Assembly: GCA_944389865.1 (NCBI GenBank)
Contig: CALXNX010000018.1
Location: 1-40,813, forward strand
DNA length: 40,813 nucleotides
DNA from: an uncultured Succinivibrionaceae bacterium
GTDB taxonomy: Bacteria > Pseudomonadota > Gammaproteobacteria > Enterobacterales > Succinivibrionaceae
Direction: 5' to 3'
The translations under genes and the position numbers were made by a program. The first letter of the stretch is position 1; every line of letters starts with the position of its first letter. Of this stretch, positions 18,174-26,058 are shown piece after piece. The notes beneath the pieces were generated by a model. That model was not told the origin of the DNA, made no database searches, and worked only from the letters and a program-made list of their open reading frames with translations.

Positions 18174-18889
18174 TCATCAAGCCGCATGATCCGTATCAGC
18201 AGCCGCTGAATTTTAAAATTGACGAGGGCTCGGGTTTTGATTCCTTTATCCCGGGATCAAATGCGCCCTTAGTAAATATGTTAAAGCAGGCGGCCGCACA
18301 GTGTCCGCATGAACTCTACTACATTTTCGGCCCGCACGGCTGCGGCAAGACCCATCTTTTTACCGCGCTCTACCGCTCGCTGCACCAGCCTCCGTCAGCG
18401 GTGTTTTTCCTGGATTTGACGCTGGCTAAGGCCTTATCGCCAGTGCTTTTAAGCATCGACGTGCCGGAGATGATGATCCTGGATAATGTCGAGGCCATTG
18501 CCGGAGATGCGCAGTGGGAACTGGCTTTATTCGGGCTCTTTAACCGCTGGGTGGACAAGCGCAGCGGCATGCTGCTGGTCAGCGCCGCCTGCTCTGCCGA
18601 CCGCCTGCCGTTTACCATGCCGGATCTGATCACCCGCTTTGAAAACGGGGTATCTGCTCCCCTGGAGCCCTTAAACGATGAGGAGTGTCAGCAGGCGCTG
18701 ATCCGCAAGGCGCAGCTGCGCGGCTTTAAGATGCCCGAGCGTGTGGCGGCCTTTATTGTGCGCAATTTAAATCGCGATATGCACAAATTGGGCGCGGTGC
18801 TCAATCGGCTCGATCAGGCCACCCTGGAGGCGCAGCATGAGCTGACGGTCCCCTTTGTCAAAAAGATCTTAGAGGACATGCTGCACTAA
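18170..18889 (+). CDS. hda: DnaA regulatory inactivator Hda
   Basis: Hda, with DNA-loaded beta clamp, stimulates hydrolysis of ATP-DnaA to prevent re-initiation. The 239-aa AAA+ protein shows a clamp-binding motif near the N-terminus (QQPLNF), Walker A (GPHGCGKTH), a Walker B-like MMILDNVE, and the C-terminal RDMHKLGAVLNRLD and TVPFVKKIL typical of the family. Unlike E. coli Hda (GAGRSH), its Walker A Lys is intact. It starts within the DUF2066 stop (ATGA), so translation is coupled. It converges on bepA with overlapping stop codons. Confidence 0.9.
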   Translation: MIIKPHDPYQQPLNFKIDEGSGFDSFIPGSNAPLVNMLKQAAAQCPHELYYIFGPHGCGKTHLFTALYRSLHQPPSAVFFLDLTLAKALSPVLLSIDVPEMMILDNVEAIAGDAQWELALFGLFNRWVDKRSGMLLVSAACSADRLPFTMPDLITRFENGVSAPLEPLNDEECQQALIRKAQLRGFKMPERVAAFIVRNLNRDMHKLGAVLNRLDQATLEAQHELTVPFVKKILEDMLH

Positions 18890-20358
18890 AGTCCGCGGCT
18901 TAACTGCTCATCAAAGCTGCGCTGATTGGCCAGCTGCACCACGCGCGCTTTGATTTTCTCCTGCGTCAGCTGCTGCGGACAGGCATTTAAGGCCTGATTG
19001 AACATATAGATGGACTTGCTGTAGTTGGCGTAGAGGGCAAAGAGCTCGCCGCGCGTCTGCAGCAGGGCGCATTGATCTCCTGACCTGCCGTAAGCTTTGG
19101 AAATTAAATTAAGGGCAATCACATCCTGCGGCCTGCGCTCTAAATAGCGCTCTAAAAGCCGGATGCAGCTGCGCTCCTGCCCGGCCTCTAAATAGACATT
19201 GGCAAGGTTCATAATTAAGGCCGGATTAGTGGAGCGGCGCTTTAAGGCCGTGCGCAGGCGCGAAATGGCGCTTTGATAATGCTTTTGGGCTGCATCAATA
19301 TCAGTTAAAAGGTCGATGACAAAGAGATTGGACACAGGCAGTTTATTCACGTACTCTGCGGCCTTGGCATAATCCTTAAGCTCGTAGTAAGCCAGCGCCA
19401 AAGCGTAATTGCGGTAATGCGGATTGGCCTTATCGTCAGCAAGCAGACTTTCGACGTACTCCTGCATATCAGGGTGCTGAACGTAGCGCACATCGACGCG
19501 CGCTTTGGCAAGGTAAAAATCGATATTATCAGAATTGCGGCGCTGGGGCAGCTGCTGAACGCGGTTCTGCGCTTCGGCAATGCGGATCTCGGACAGCGGG
19601 TGATCAATGAGCAGAGTGAAGGCCGGATTGATATTGCCCTGCATCGACAGCAGCTTGCGGAAGAGATCGGTCATGCCGGCGGGGTTCCAGCCGCTTTGGT
19701 AGAGCAGATCCAAGCCGATGCGGTCGGCTTCATATTCATTGTCGCGGGTGAAATTAATGCGGCTCTGGGCGCTGGCTCCCATGGCGGCGCTGGCTGCCGC
19801 CATGCCCATGGACGGATTGATAATGGCCATGGCCAGGGAGCCGATGATCGAGGCTAAGGTCATGCTGGTGACGCGCACCTGACTTTCTAAAAACCGGGCA
19901 ATGTGGCGCTGCGTCACATGGGTAATTTCGTGCGCCAGCACCGAGGCAAATTCATCTTCAGTGTCCGAGTAGATGAACAGGCCGGTATTAACCCGCACCT
20001 TGCCGCCCAAAAAGGCTGAGGCATTGAGGCTGGTGTCATTGACCACAAAGAACTCAAAGGGAAAGTTGACGTACTGCGCGTGCAGCAGCAGTTTACTGCC
20101 CACCGAGTTTAAATATTCGTTGAGCACCGGATCATCGATGATGGGCATCCGGCCGCGCGCGGTGCGCATGAAAAACTCGCCCAGCTGCTCCTCACGCTGT
20201 ACGGTAAGCCCCAGGACTCCGGCCGTACCGAGATCAGGCAGCGCCTGATAGGGCGCAGCCTGCACGGCCGGCAGAACCGCGATGGTGGAAAATGAAAGCA
20301 CAGCGGCGGCGCACAGTGCGCCTGCAGCTGCGCGCAAATGTAAAAAAGCAGACGTCAC
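18886..20358 (-). CDS. bepA: Periplasmic beta-barrel assembly protease BepA
   Basis: BepA is an M48 metalloprotease and chaperone that helps LptD and other outer-membrane proteins assemble. The 490-aa product has a signal peptide (to about residue 35), the zinc motif HEITHVTQRH, and the third-ligand region DNEYEADRIGLDLL. Hydrophobic segments follow in the protease domain, then TPR-like repeats (about 300-480). The start is GTG 20358 with AAGGA 7-8 nt upstream. The hda/bepA/perM cluster matches E. coli. It is divergent from perM. Confidence 0.92.
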   Translation of the reverse strand: MTSAFLHLRAAAGALCAAAVLSFSTIAVLPAVQAAPYQALPDLGTAGVLGLTVQREEQLGEFFMRTARGRMPIIDDPVLNEYLNSVGSKLLLHAQYVNFPFEFFVVNDTSLNASAFLGGKVRVNTGLFIYSDTEDEFASVLAHEITHVTQRHIARFLESQVRVTSMTLASIIGSLAMAIINPSMGMAAASAAMGASAQSRINFTRDNEYEADRIGLDLLYQSGWNPAGMTDLFRKLLSMQGNINPAFTLLIDHPLSEIRIAEAQNRVQQLPQRRNSDNIDFYLAKARVDVRYVQHPDMQEYVESLLADDKANPHYRNYALALAYYELKDYAKAAEYVNKLPVSNLFVIDLLTDIDAAQKHYQSAISRLRTALKRRSTNPALIMNLANVYLEAGQERSCIRLLERYLERRPQDVIALNLISKAYGRSGDQCALLQTRGELFALYANYSKSIYMFNQALNACPQQLTQEKIKARVVQLANQRSFDEQLSRGL

Positions 20359-20411
20359 AGCAAATCCTTAGAGTCAGCGGGTAAGTGATATCATAACTGA
20401 TGTTGTGCGCT

Positions 20412-20441
20412 TTGACAGCACAGCGCTTTCAAGATGATAAA
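20412..20441 (+). promoter_or_regulatory. Sigma-70 promoter for perM
   Basis: TTGACA (20412-20417) with GATAAA (20436-20441) at 18-nt spacing, about 25 nt upstream of the perM ATG. It is the best -35 element seen in front of a gene in this window. Confidence 0.55.
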
Positions 20442-20465
20442 TTCAGACGAAAATAAGGCTGCGGC

Positions 20466-21662
20466 ATGTTTAAACTGTTTAAAACTTGGTATCACAATCA
20501 CTTCTCGCAGCCGGGCACGGTAGAGTTTGCTCTCGTACTGCTGGTCTCCTTTATCCTGGTATATTTCTTTATGTGGCTGGTAGGGCCTTTGGTAGTGGCC
20601 CTGTGTCTTGCATACGTGCTGGACTGGGCGGTGGCCGCTTTAATCAGCCGCTTTAATTTAAGCCGCCCGACGGCGGCGGCACTCGTCATGCTGGCCTTTA
20701 TCAGCATGGCGGTGCTGGCCTTAATTCTGGTGGTGCCGCAGGTCATAAGGCAGGGGGCGCAGTTCTACAATGCTCTGTTAACCTTATCGCAGGATGCGGC
20801 GGAGTCCAGCGGCGAGTTTTCGCTGTCCGCGCGCGATTTGGACGCCTACATGGCAGCCAGGCTGTATTCCTTAGTGGAAAATCTGCCTGATCCGCTGCCC
20901 AGCATGCTCACCCACAATGACATCTACACCGCGGCCGCCTCTATACGCCGTCAGATGGTGAACTATACCGCCGCCTTAATGCGCACCCAGCTGATGCCCT
21001 CGGTGGTCAACGTCTTTACCTATCTGATGTATCTTATCATTGTGCCGATCTTTACCTTCCTGATGCTACGCAATAAGCCGCAGCTGCAGCGGCGCTTTAT
21101 CACTTACTTTCTGCCCAATAATCAGGTTTTAATGAAGGAGTTCTGGCCGGCCATCTCCAGCCAGATCGCAGGCTACATCCGCGGCAAGCTGCTGCACATC
21201 ATCATTATCACCGTGGTCAATACCGCAGCCTTCAGGGTGTTTTCCTTAAATTATGCGGTGCTCTTGGGTCTGGGCGTGGGGCTTTCGGTGGTGATCCCGT
21301 ATGTGGGGGCCGTCCTGATTGCCATTCCGGTGGTGCTGGTGGCGGTGTTCCAGTTCGGCTTTACCGCGACCTTGTTCTGGCTGCTGTTGGTGTACCTTAT
21401 CATTCAGCTTTTGGACAGTAATGTGCTCACGCCGATGCTGTTCTCCAAGGCCATGAATCTGGATGCCTTCTCGATTCTGGCGGCGATTTTGATCTTCGGC
21501 GGACTGTGGGGCTTTTGGGGCGTATTTTTTGCCATCCCGCTGGCCACCTTTATTAAGACCCTGCTGGTGCGCTGGCCGTCGGCGGCGCGCGACAAGCCCT
21601 GCGCTCCATTAAGTTTGGATGCACCCGGGGAGGACAGCAGGTTCAAGGACGAGGGGCAGTAA
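20466..21662 (+). CDS. perM: AI-2E family permease PerM
   Basis: This 398-aa multi-pass inner-membrane protein of the AI-2E transporter family is called PerM by its position next to bepA and hda. Membrane segments lie at about 20-58, 68-90, 170-200, 240-305 and 310-370. Family features include YLIIVPIFTFLMLRNK, the GLGVGLSVVIPYVGAVL stretch and the C-terminal VFFAIPLATFIKTLL. The transported substrate is not established for most members. The ribosome binding site is weak. Confidence 0.85.
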   Translation: MFKLFKTWYHNHFSQPGTVEFALVLLVSFILVYFFMWLVGPLVVALCLAYVLDWAVAALISRFNLSRPTAAALVMLAFISMAVLALILVVPQVIRQGAQFYNALLTLSQDAAESSGEFSLSARDLDAYMAARLYSLVENLPDPLPSMLTHNDIYTAAASIRRQMVNYTAALMRTQLMPSVVNVFTYLMYLIIVPIFTFLMLRNKPQLQRRFITYFLPNNQVLMKEFWPAISSQIAGYIRGKLLHIIIITVVNTAAFRVFSLNYAVLLGLGVGLSVVIPYVGAVLIAIPVVLVAVFQFGFTATLFWLLLVYLIIQLLDSNVLTPMLFSKAMNLDAFSILAAILIFGGLWGFWGVFFAIPLATFIKTLLVRWPSAARDKPCAPLSLDAPGEDSRFKDEGQ

Positions 21663-21686
21663 GCACGCGGATTTCCCCGGCGATTT

Positions 21687-21695
21687 GCTACAATA
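21687..21695 (+). promoter_or_regulatory. Extended -10 for pbgA
   Basis: TGCTACAAT lies 29 nt upstream of the ATG. The -35 region (CGCGGA) is poor, in keeping with an extended -10 promoter. Confidence 0.5.
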
Positions 21696-21724
21696 ACGGC
21701 AAGTTTTTAAGCGCAGGCAGCACT

Positions 21725-23455
21725 ATGACCGATTCTTTTAATTTTTCCCGCAGCTATACCTACAAAGAGCAGGCAGCCCGCTCCCTTACCTGGGGCCATC
21801 ACTTTTTACTGCTCAATATTCTGCTCTCCATCTTCGTCGGCACTGCATACGTTTATGCCGCCCCGGTCACCGACGGCTTTTTGGCTTTTGCCTACTTAAT
21901 TCTGACCCTGTGCGGGCATATGGCCTTTATCTGCTGCGTGCTTTATCTGCTTATTCTGTTCCCGCTGTCCTTCATCGGCAATTTCCGCGCCTATCGGGTG
22001 CTGGCGGTGATTTTGGCGGTGCTGTTCTTCACTATCCTCCTGGTGGACGTTAAGCTCTATCTTTACGTTAAGGTCCATTTGGGCTTAAATGTGCTGCGCC
22101 TGATCTTTACGCAGCTGGATTTCAACACCGGCCTTAATTACAACTTTCTCTTTATTGCCGTGCCCATTGTGCTGATTTTTGAGCTCTGCTTTGCCAAAAT
22201 CGCCACCGCTTATCTTTATTCCTATAAGGGCCGCAAGCTGATTTACATCCGCGGTATCATCGCCGTCTTAACCGCCTGCTTTGTCAGCTCGCACTGCATC
22301 CACATCTGGGCCGATGCGGTCAATTATCAGCAGGTCACCATGCTGCGCTCCGCCTTCCCGGCGCATTACCCCATGACCGCCAAGAGCTTTTTGGAAAGCC
22401 ACGGCTGGATCGCCGATGAGGCGTCGGGGCCGCACGCTGATTTCGCTCTGACCTTTCCGCTGGAGCCGATTGAACAGGCCGAGCAGCCCAATTTCCGCAA
22501 TGTCATTACCGTCTTCATCAACGGCGTCTCGCAGCAGGATATTAATGCCGCCGATACCCCGGTGCTCTACGCTTTAAAGGGCCAGGCGTATTCGTACGAG
22601 AATCACTATCTGCCCTATACCTCCATTGAGGACAATCTCTTTGCCGCAAGCTACGGCCTGCCGCGGCTCTATCGCAGCAGCGTTTCAGAAAACCGCGTGC
22701 TGCCGCCGGTGCTTACTGAAATGTTCCGGCAGGATTATTTAATCCGCGTGCTGGAAAGCCGCAGCGCGCAGTTAAAGCTGCGCACCGCTGAGAGCGGATC
22801 TACCGGCCTTAACTCACTGCGCATTGAAGATCTGCTCACCAATCAGTCGGTGATCTTAAAGGCCCGCGAGATTTTGACTCATGCTCAGGGCTCCCAGCAC
22901 TTTGCGTTGACCTTGATGTTAAACGATCTGCTTGAGGCCAAGAGCTCGGCCTCCTACGCTGCGCATCTGCAGAATACCGATCGCGCTTTAGGCCAATTGA
23001 TGCAGACCTTGGTGGATACCGGCAGACGGCAGGATACGGTGATCATTGTTACCGCCTTAGCCGGCCGTCCCGAGGCTGAGCCCAATGCCGCGCTGCATTA
23101 TGATCGCAGCCGGCAGCATGTGCCCCTGATTCTCTGCACCCCGGGCGCCGGCGCGCAGAATATCAGCGTCTTAAGCTCGCTTTATGATCTTGCGCCCACC
23201 ATCGGCGCGCAGGCTTTAGGCATTGTGTCCCCGCCCAGCATCTATTCTGTCGGCTACGATTTAACCTCGCTGCCTGACCGGGACTTCATCGTCTCGGACA
23301 GCGATGACATCACGCTGATCGGGCGGACGCAGACTGCGGTGTATCTGTCCGACGGACAGGCGGTGATCGAGCGCGCCTCCGGCAGCAGCGCCGTGCGCCC
23401 GAATTTGGCTGATCTCATATCAGCCATGCGCGAGCTCAATCGCTTCCAGGAATAG
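21725..23455 (+). CDS. pbgA: Inner-membrane LPS regulator PbgA/YejM (LapC) family
   Basis: In E. coli PbgA senses periplasmic LPS and, through LapB, controls LpxC stability. The 576-aa product (E. coli 586) has five N-terminal membrane segments (about 25-215), including SWGHWF-like LTWGHHFLL and LYLLILFPLSFIGN. A basic linker and a sulfatase-fold periplasmic domain follow. Matches to the E. coli protein include SHCIHIWADAVNY, HYPMTAKSFLESHG and the late RQHVPLIL. Metal-binding residues of active sulfatases are missing (VITVFINGVSQ), as expected for this non-enzymatic family. Confidence 0.87.
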   Translation: MTDSFNFSRSYTYKEQAARSLTWGHHFLLLNILLSIFVGTAYVYAAPVTDGFLAFAYLILTLCGHMAFICCVLYLLILFPLSFIGNFRAYRVLAVILAVLFFTILLVDVKLYLYVKVHLGLNVLRLIFTQLDFNTGLNYNFLFIAVPIVLIFELCFAKIATAYLYSYKGRKLIYIRGIIAVLTACFVSSHCIHIWADAVNYQQVTMLRSAFPAHYPMTAKSFLESHGWIADEASGPHADFALTFPLEPIEQAEQPNFRNVITVFINGVSQQDINAADTPVLYALKGQAYSYENHYLPYTSIEDNLFAASYGLPRLYRSSVSENRVLPPVLTEMFRQDYLIRVLESRSAQLKLRTAESGSTGLNSLRIEDLLTNQSVILKAREILTHAQGSQHFALTLMLNDLLEAKSSASYAAHLQNTDRALGQLMQTLVDTGRRQDTVIIVTALAGRPEAEPNAALHYDRSRQHVPLILCTPGAGAQNISVLSSLYDLAPTIGAQALGIVSPPSIYSVGYDLTSLPDRDFIVSDSDDITLIGRTQTAVYLSDGQAVIERASGSSAVRPNLADLISAMRELNRFQE

Positions 23456-23462
23456 CTATGAA

Positions 23463-24011
23463 CTACCGCTGACTTACGTCAGCGGTTTCACAGGATCGTA
23501 TTCCCGCTTCCAGCAGTATTCCGCAGGCTGCACTGTGGTGCAGATTGCGGAGTACCACGGGCTTGTCCACAAAGCCCTCATCGAGTTCGAGCAGCTTGTG
23601 CAGCCACTCATCCCCGAGTTCTTTTCCGGCTGTATTCAGAGCACCATTAAGATCAGCTGAAAGCAGGCGGCCGCTCTTTGTGCGGTACAGGCCGCGCTTA
23701 ACGCGTTTACCGGAGAAGCTGCATTGAAGCCCTTCCTGATATTTTGCAGGAAGCGGGTCAAAGTCCAGGGCGCTGGCTTTGGAAGTATAGCTTTCCTCTC
23801 TGACTATGACCTCTATACCCAGTTCTTCGGCCTTGTACTTAATCATGGCAATCAGCCTGCTGTGCGGAATCTGCACGAACTTTTGGTTGTTAACTCTGCC
23901 GATATTGACCTGCTGCTTCCACAGCTTGTTATGGCCGATGATGATGGTGCCCTATATCAAGACCAGGGCAGGTGCAAGCAGATTTTCAAAAATTTTATTG
24001 CTCAAATCCGG
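23463..24011 (-). pseudogene. tnpB: Truncated IS200/IS605 TnpB remnant
   Basis: The minus strand encodes the C-terminal part of a TnpB-like RNA-guided nuclease. Recognisable blocks are GTIIIGHNKLWKQQ, VNNQKFVQIPHSRLIAMIKYK, REESYTSKAS and RLLSADLNGALNT (RuvC-III Asp). The CxxC zinc-ribbon pairs are absent, as in the SYTSKAS subgroup. An in-frame TAG at 23952-23954 interrupts the frame just before the GTIIIGHN block, and an in-frame TAA with no further similarity lies just beyond about 24011. The N-terminal half with RuvC-I is missing. It is therefore inactive as a protein. It sits between pbgA and cnoX and belongs to a different TnpB subgroup from the one at the window start. Confidence 0.85.
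23465..23484. terminator. Hairpin at the remnant 3' end
   Basis: CCGCTGAC-TTAC-GTCAGCGG is a perfect 8-bp stem, just after the pbgA stop and overlapping the last codons of the TnpB remnant. It may be the IS end hairpin and may also serve as a terminator; there is no clear T-run. Confidence 0.5.
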
Positions 24012-24071
24012 TTAAAAAGCTGCATGCCGTCCCCATGTAATTCTTAGTGCTTTCAGCTTTAAGGAATCATC

Positions 24072-24905
24072 ATGCAGCTTACTGAACAAAACGTACAGGA
24101 TGTGATCATTAACGCCTCGATGCAGAAGGCGGTTTTCCTCTATTTCTACATGGATGCGCCCGAGTGCGCTCCGGTCACGCAGGCTTTAACCTCGGCCATT
24201 AACGACAATAACGAATACATCTCCTTAGTCACCGCCGACGTCAAGGAGCCGGTGTCTCAGGCTGTGGCCATGCAGCTGGGGCTGCAGGGCGTGCCGGCTT
24301 TGGTGATCTTCGTGCAGGGGCAGCCGCAGAACATGCTGCAGGGGCAGGAGATCGTGACGCGCCTGCAGGAGCTTATCAAGCAGTACATGCCCTCCGAAAG
24401 CGATCTGCTGCTGCGCGAGGCTTTAAGCGCAGAGGCCGCGGGCGATGATGCCAAGGCGCTGGAGAAGTCCGCGCAGGTCTATAACAGCGATAACACCAAT
24501 CTTTCTGCCAAGCATATTTATGCCCGTCTGCTGATCAAGGGCAGGAATTTAACGCGCGCTAAGGAAGTTTTAGCCAACCCCGGACGCGAGGAGAGCGAGA
24601 GCTCAGAATATCAGGATCTGATCTCTGCCCTGAATTTGGCCGAAAAGGCGCAGGACAGCCCGGAGCTCCATCAGCTGGAGGCCGAATTCAAGGCCCATCC
24701 TTCCGATGAACTGGCTTTAAAGTACTCCGCCGCTCTGGTCAATGTCGGCAAAAAGGCGGAGGCTTTAGAGCTGTTGTTTGAGATCTTAAGGCAGGATCTC
24801 TCCAAGACTGAGATCAAAAAGACCTTCCTCGACATTTTAAGCACCATGTCAGGAGATCCGCTGCAGGGACAGTATCGCCGCAGGCTCTATACCCTGATGT
24901 ATTAA
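24072..24905 (+). CDS. cnoX: Thioredoxin-like co-chaperone, CnoX/YbbN family
   Basis: CnoX couples a thioredoxin fold to TPR-like repeats and guards oxidised proteins for GroEL. The 277-aa product (E. coli 284) has the thioredoxin domain (about 1-108) and a helical TPR part (about 112-277). The active-site loop reads DAPECAPVT: the first Cys of the usual CGPC is kept and the second is Val, so it cannot act as a classical dithiol reductase. E. coli CnoX has SQHC, keeping the opposite Cys. The start ATG follows AAGGA. It stands alone between an IS remnant and a convergent hairpin. Confidence 0.8.
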   Translation: MQLTEQNVQDVIINASMQKAVFLYFYMDAPECAPVTQALTSAINDNNEYISLVTADVKEPVSQAVAMQLGLQGVPALVIFVQGQPQNMLQGQEIVTRLQELIKQYMPSESDLLLREALSAEAAGDDAKALEKSAQVYNSDNTNLSAKHIYARLLIKGRNLTRAKEVLANPGREESESSEYQDLISALNLAEKAQDSPELHQLEAEFKAHPSDELALKYSAALVNVGKKAEALELLFEILRQDLSKTEIKKTFLDILSTMSGDPLQGQYRRRLYTLMY

Positions 24906-24960
24906 ACATTAAGCAGGCAGAAAAAACATAAGGAGCACCGCCGTAGTGCAGCGGAAATAA

Positions 24961-24983
24961 GGAGAGCTCTGTCTGAGCTCTCC
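24961..24983. terminator. Hairpin between convergent cnoX and BKACE remnant
   Basis: GGAGAGCTC-TGTCT-GAGCTCTCC, a perfect 9-bp stem. The U-tract is weak on both strands. Confidence 0.5.
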
Positions 24984-25017
24984 TGCAGGGATAATGACAA
25001 TGGTGAAGTATGCCGGC

Positions 25018-25734
25018 TTAATATCCAATGTGCAGGAAGGCGCGGGCCTCGTCGGGGGTCATTACTTCCTTGTCCATGGCGCGGATGAGCTGTGCGGCCT
25101 TGGCCACCAGCGGTGCATTGGTTTTAACGCGGGTCTGCGGATCTAAATAATCACTGTCCTCAAAGCCGACGCGCACGGTCACCGCGCCCATGCCTAAGGC
25201 CGCGGCAATGATGCCGAAGTCCTGCCGATGGGCGTGGGTAATGCCCCAAATGCTCTCAGGGGGCAGCATCGACAGCATTGCCGCTAAGGCCTGCGGAGTG
25301 GCCGGAGCCTCGCCGCCGTGGCCTAAAACCACCGAAAACAGTACCGGACGGACCATATCGTACTGCTGCATCAAAAGCCCGGTCTGATAAGAGTGCCCAA
25401 TCTCAAAGGTCTCCACCTCCGGGATCTTGTGATATTGCAGCAGCTGTTCAACACAGTACCGAACATCGGCCGGCTTATTGACATACACCGCTTCGCCCAA
25501 ATTGGTAGAGCCTACGTTGAGCGAGCAGGCTTCCACTAAATCCAGCGCAATCGGCGCGCAGCGCTCTTCAATGGTTAAATTGGATACGCCGCCGGTGGAC
25601 ACTTCAATATTACCATTGAGGCGCTGTGCCCGGATATTAAGCCGCATTACCTCTTCAGTTCGCAGTATCAGGCCATGGCGCTGCGCACCGAGATCGGGCG
25701 CGATAATGTCTTTACGCAGCTGGATACCTTCCAT
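25018..25734 (-). pseudogene. 5'-truncated BKACE (DUF849) beta-keto acid cleavage enzyme
   Basis: Residues 42 onward of this 238-aa frame resemble BKACE/DUF849 enzymes, which split beta-keto acids with acetyl-CoA: [77 protein letters not shown] and MTPDEARAFL. The first about 70 residues of the family, including the N-terminal metal-binding His motif, are missing. Residues 1-41 are not BKACE: they are antisense to an otnI fragment (25609-25983, plus strand). The break is near 25610. With the metal site lost the product should be inactive. Confidence 0.82.
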
Positions 25735-25983
25735 GCACAGAAGGTGGACGGCAATTTAACCCATTTGATCTGTGATTTTGCTGGGGTTTACGGGCATGTG
25801 CAGATCGCCTCGATGCTCGATCGCCATGAGCCGGATCATGGTGAAATCGATTACCGCTGGATCTTCAGGCTCCTTGAAGAGGTCGGCTATCAGGGATACA
25901 TCGGCTGTGAGTACAATCCGCGCGGCCGTACCGCCTCAGGCCTTGCCTGGTTTAAGGACTATGAGTACGCACAGCATTCGTAA
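25609..25983 (+). pseudogene. otnI: 5'-truncated 2-oxo-tetronate isomerase (OtnI/YgbM)
   Basis: About 124 residues closely match the C-terminal half of E. coli YgbM/OtnI (258 aa, hydroxypyruvate-isomerase family): [56 protein letters not shown] and [11 protein letters not shown]. OtnI converts 2-oxo- to 3-oxo-tetronate. The N-terminal half is absent; upstream sequence turns into the opposite-strand BKACE gene at about 25610. The nearby operon encodes the next two enzymes of the pathway, so this was probably once part of that cluster. An internal ATG (25675) could give 102 aa, unlikely to be active. Confidence 0.85.
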
Positions 25984-26010
25984 CCCCTGTACATTAACCC
26001 TCTAATAAAG

Positions 26011-26038
26011 ACCCGCTGATCTATACCAGCGGGTTTAT
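26011..26038. terminator. Bidirectional intrinsic terminator
   Basis: ACCCGCTG-N8-CAGCGGGT, then TTATT on the plus strand; AATAAAG on the left gives a U-rich tail on the minus strand. It separates the otnI remnant from the regulator gene. Confidence 0.7.
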
Positions 26039-26058
26039 TGTTCTCTTGCAGCTTCACC

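Noticed and set aside
25675-25983. Small intact 102-aa gene
   Set aside because: Similarity to OtnI extends in frame upstream of this ATG to about 25609 and then stops abruptly, so this is a truncated gene, not a natural short one.
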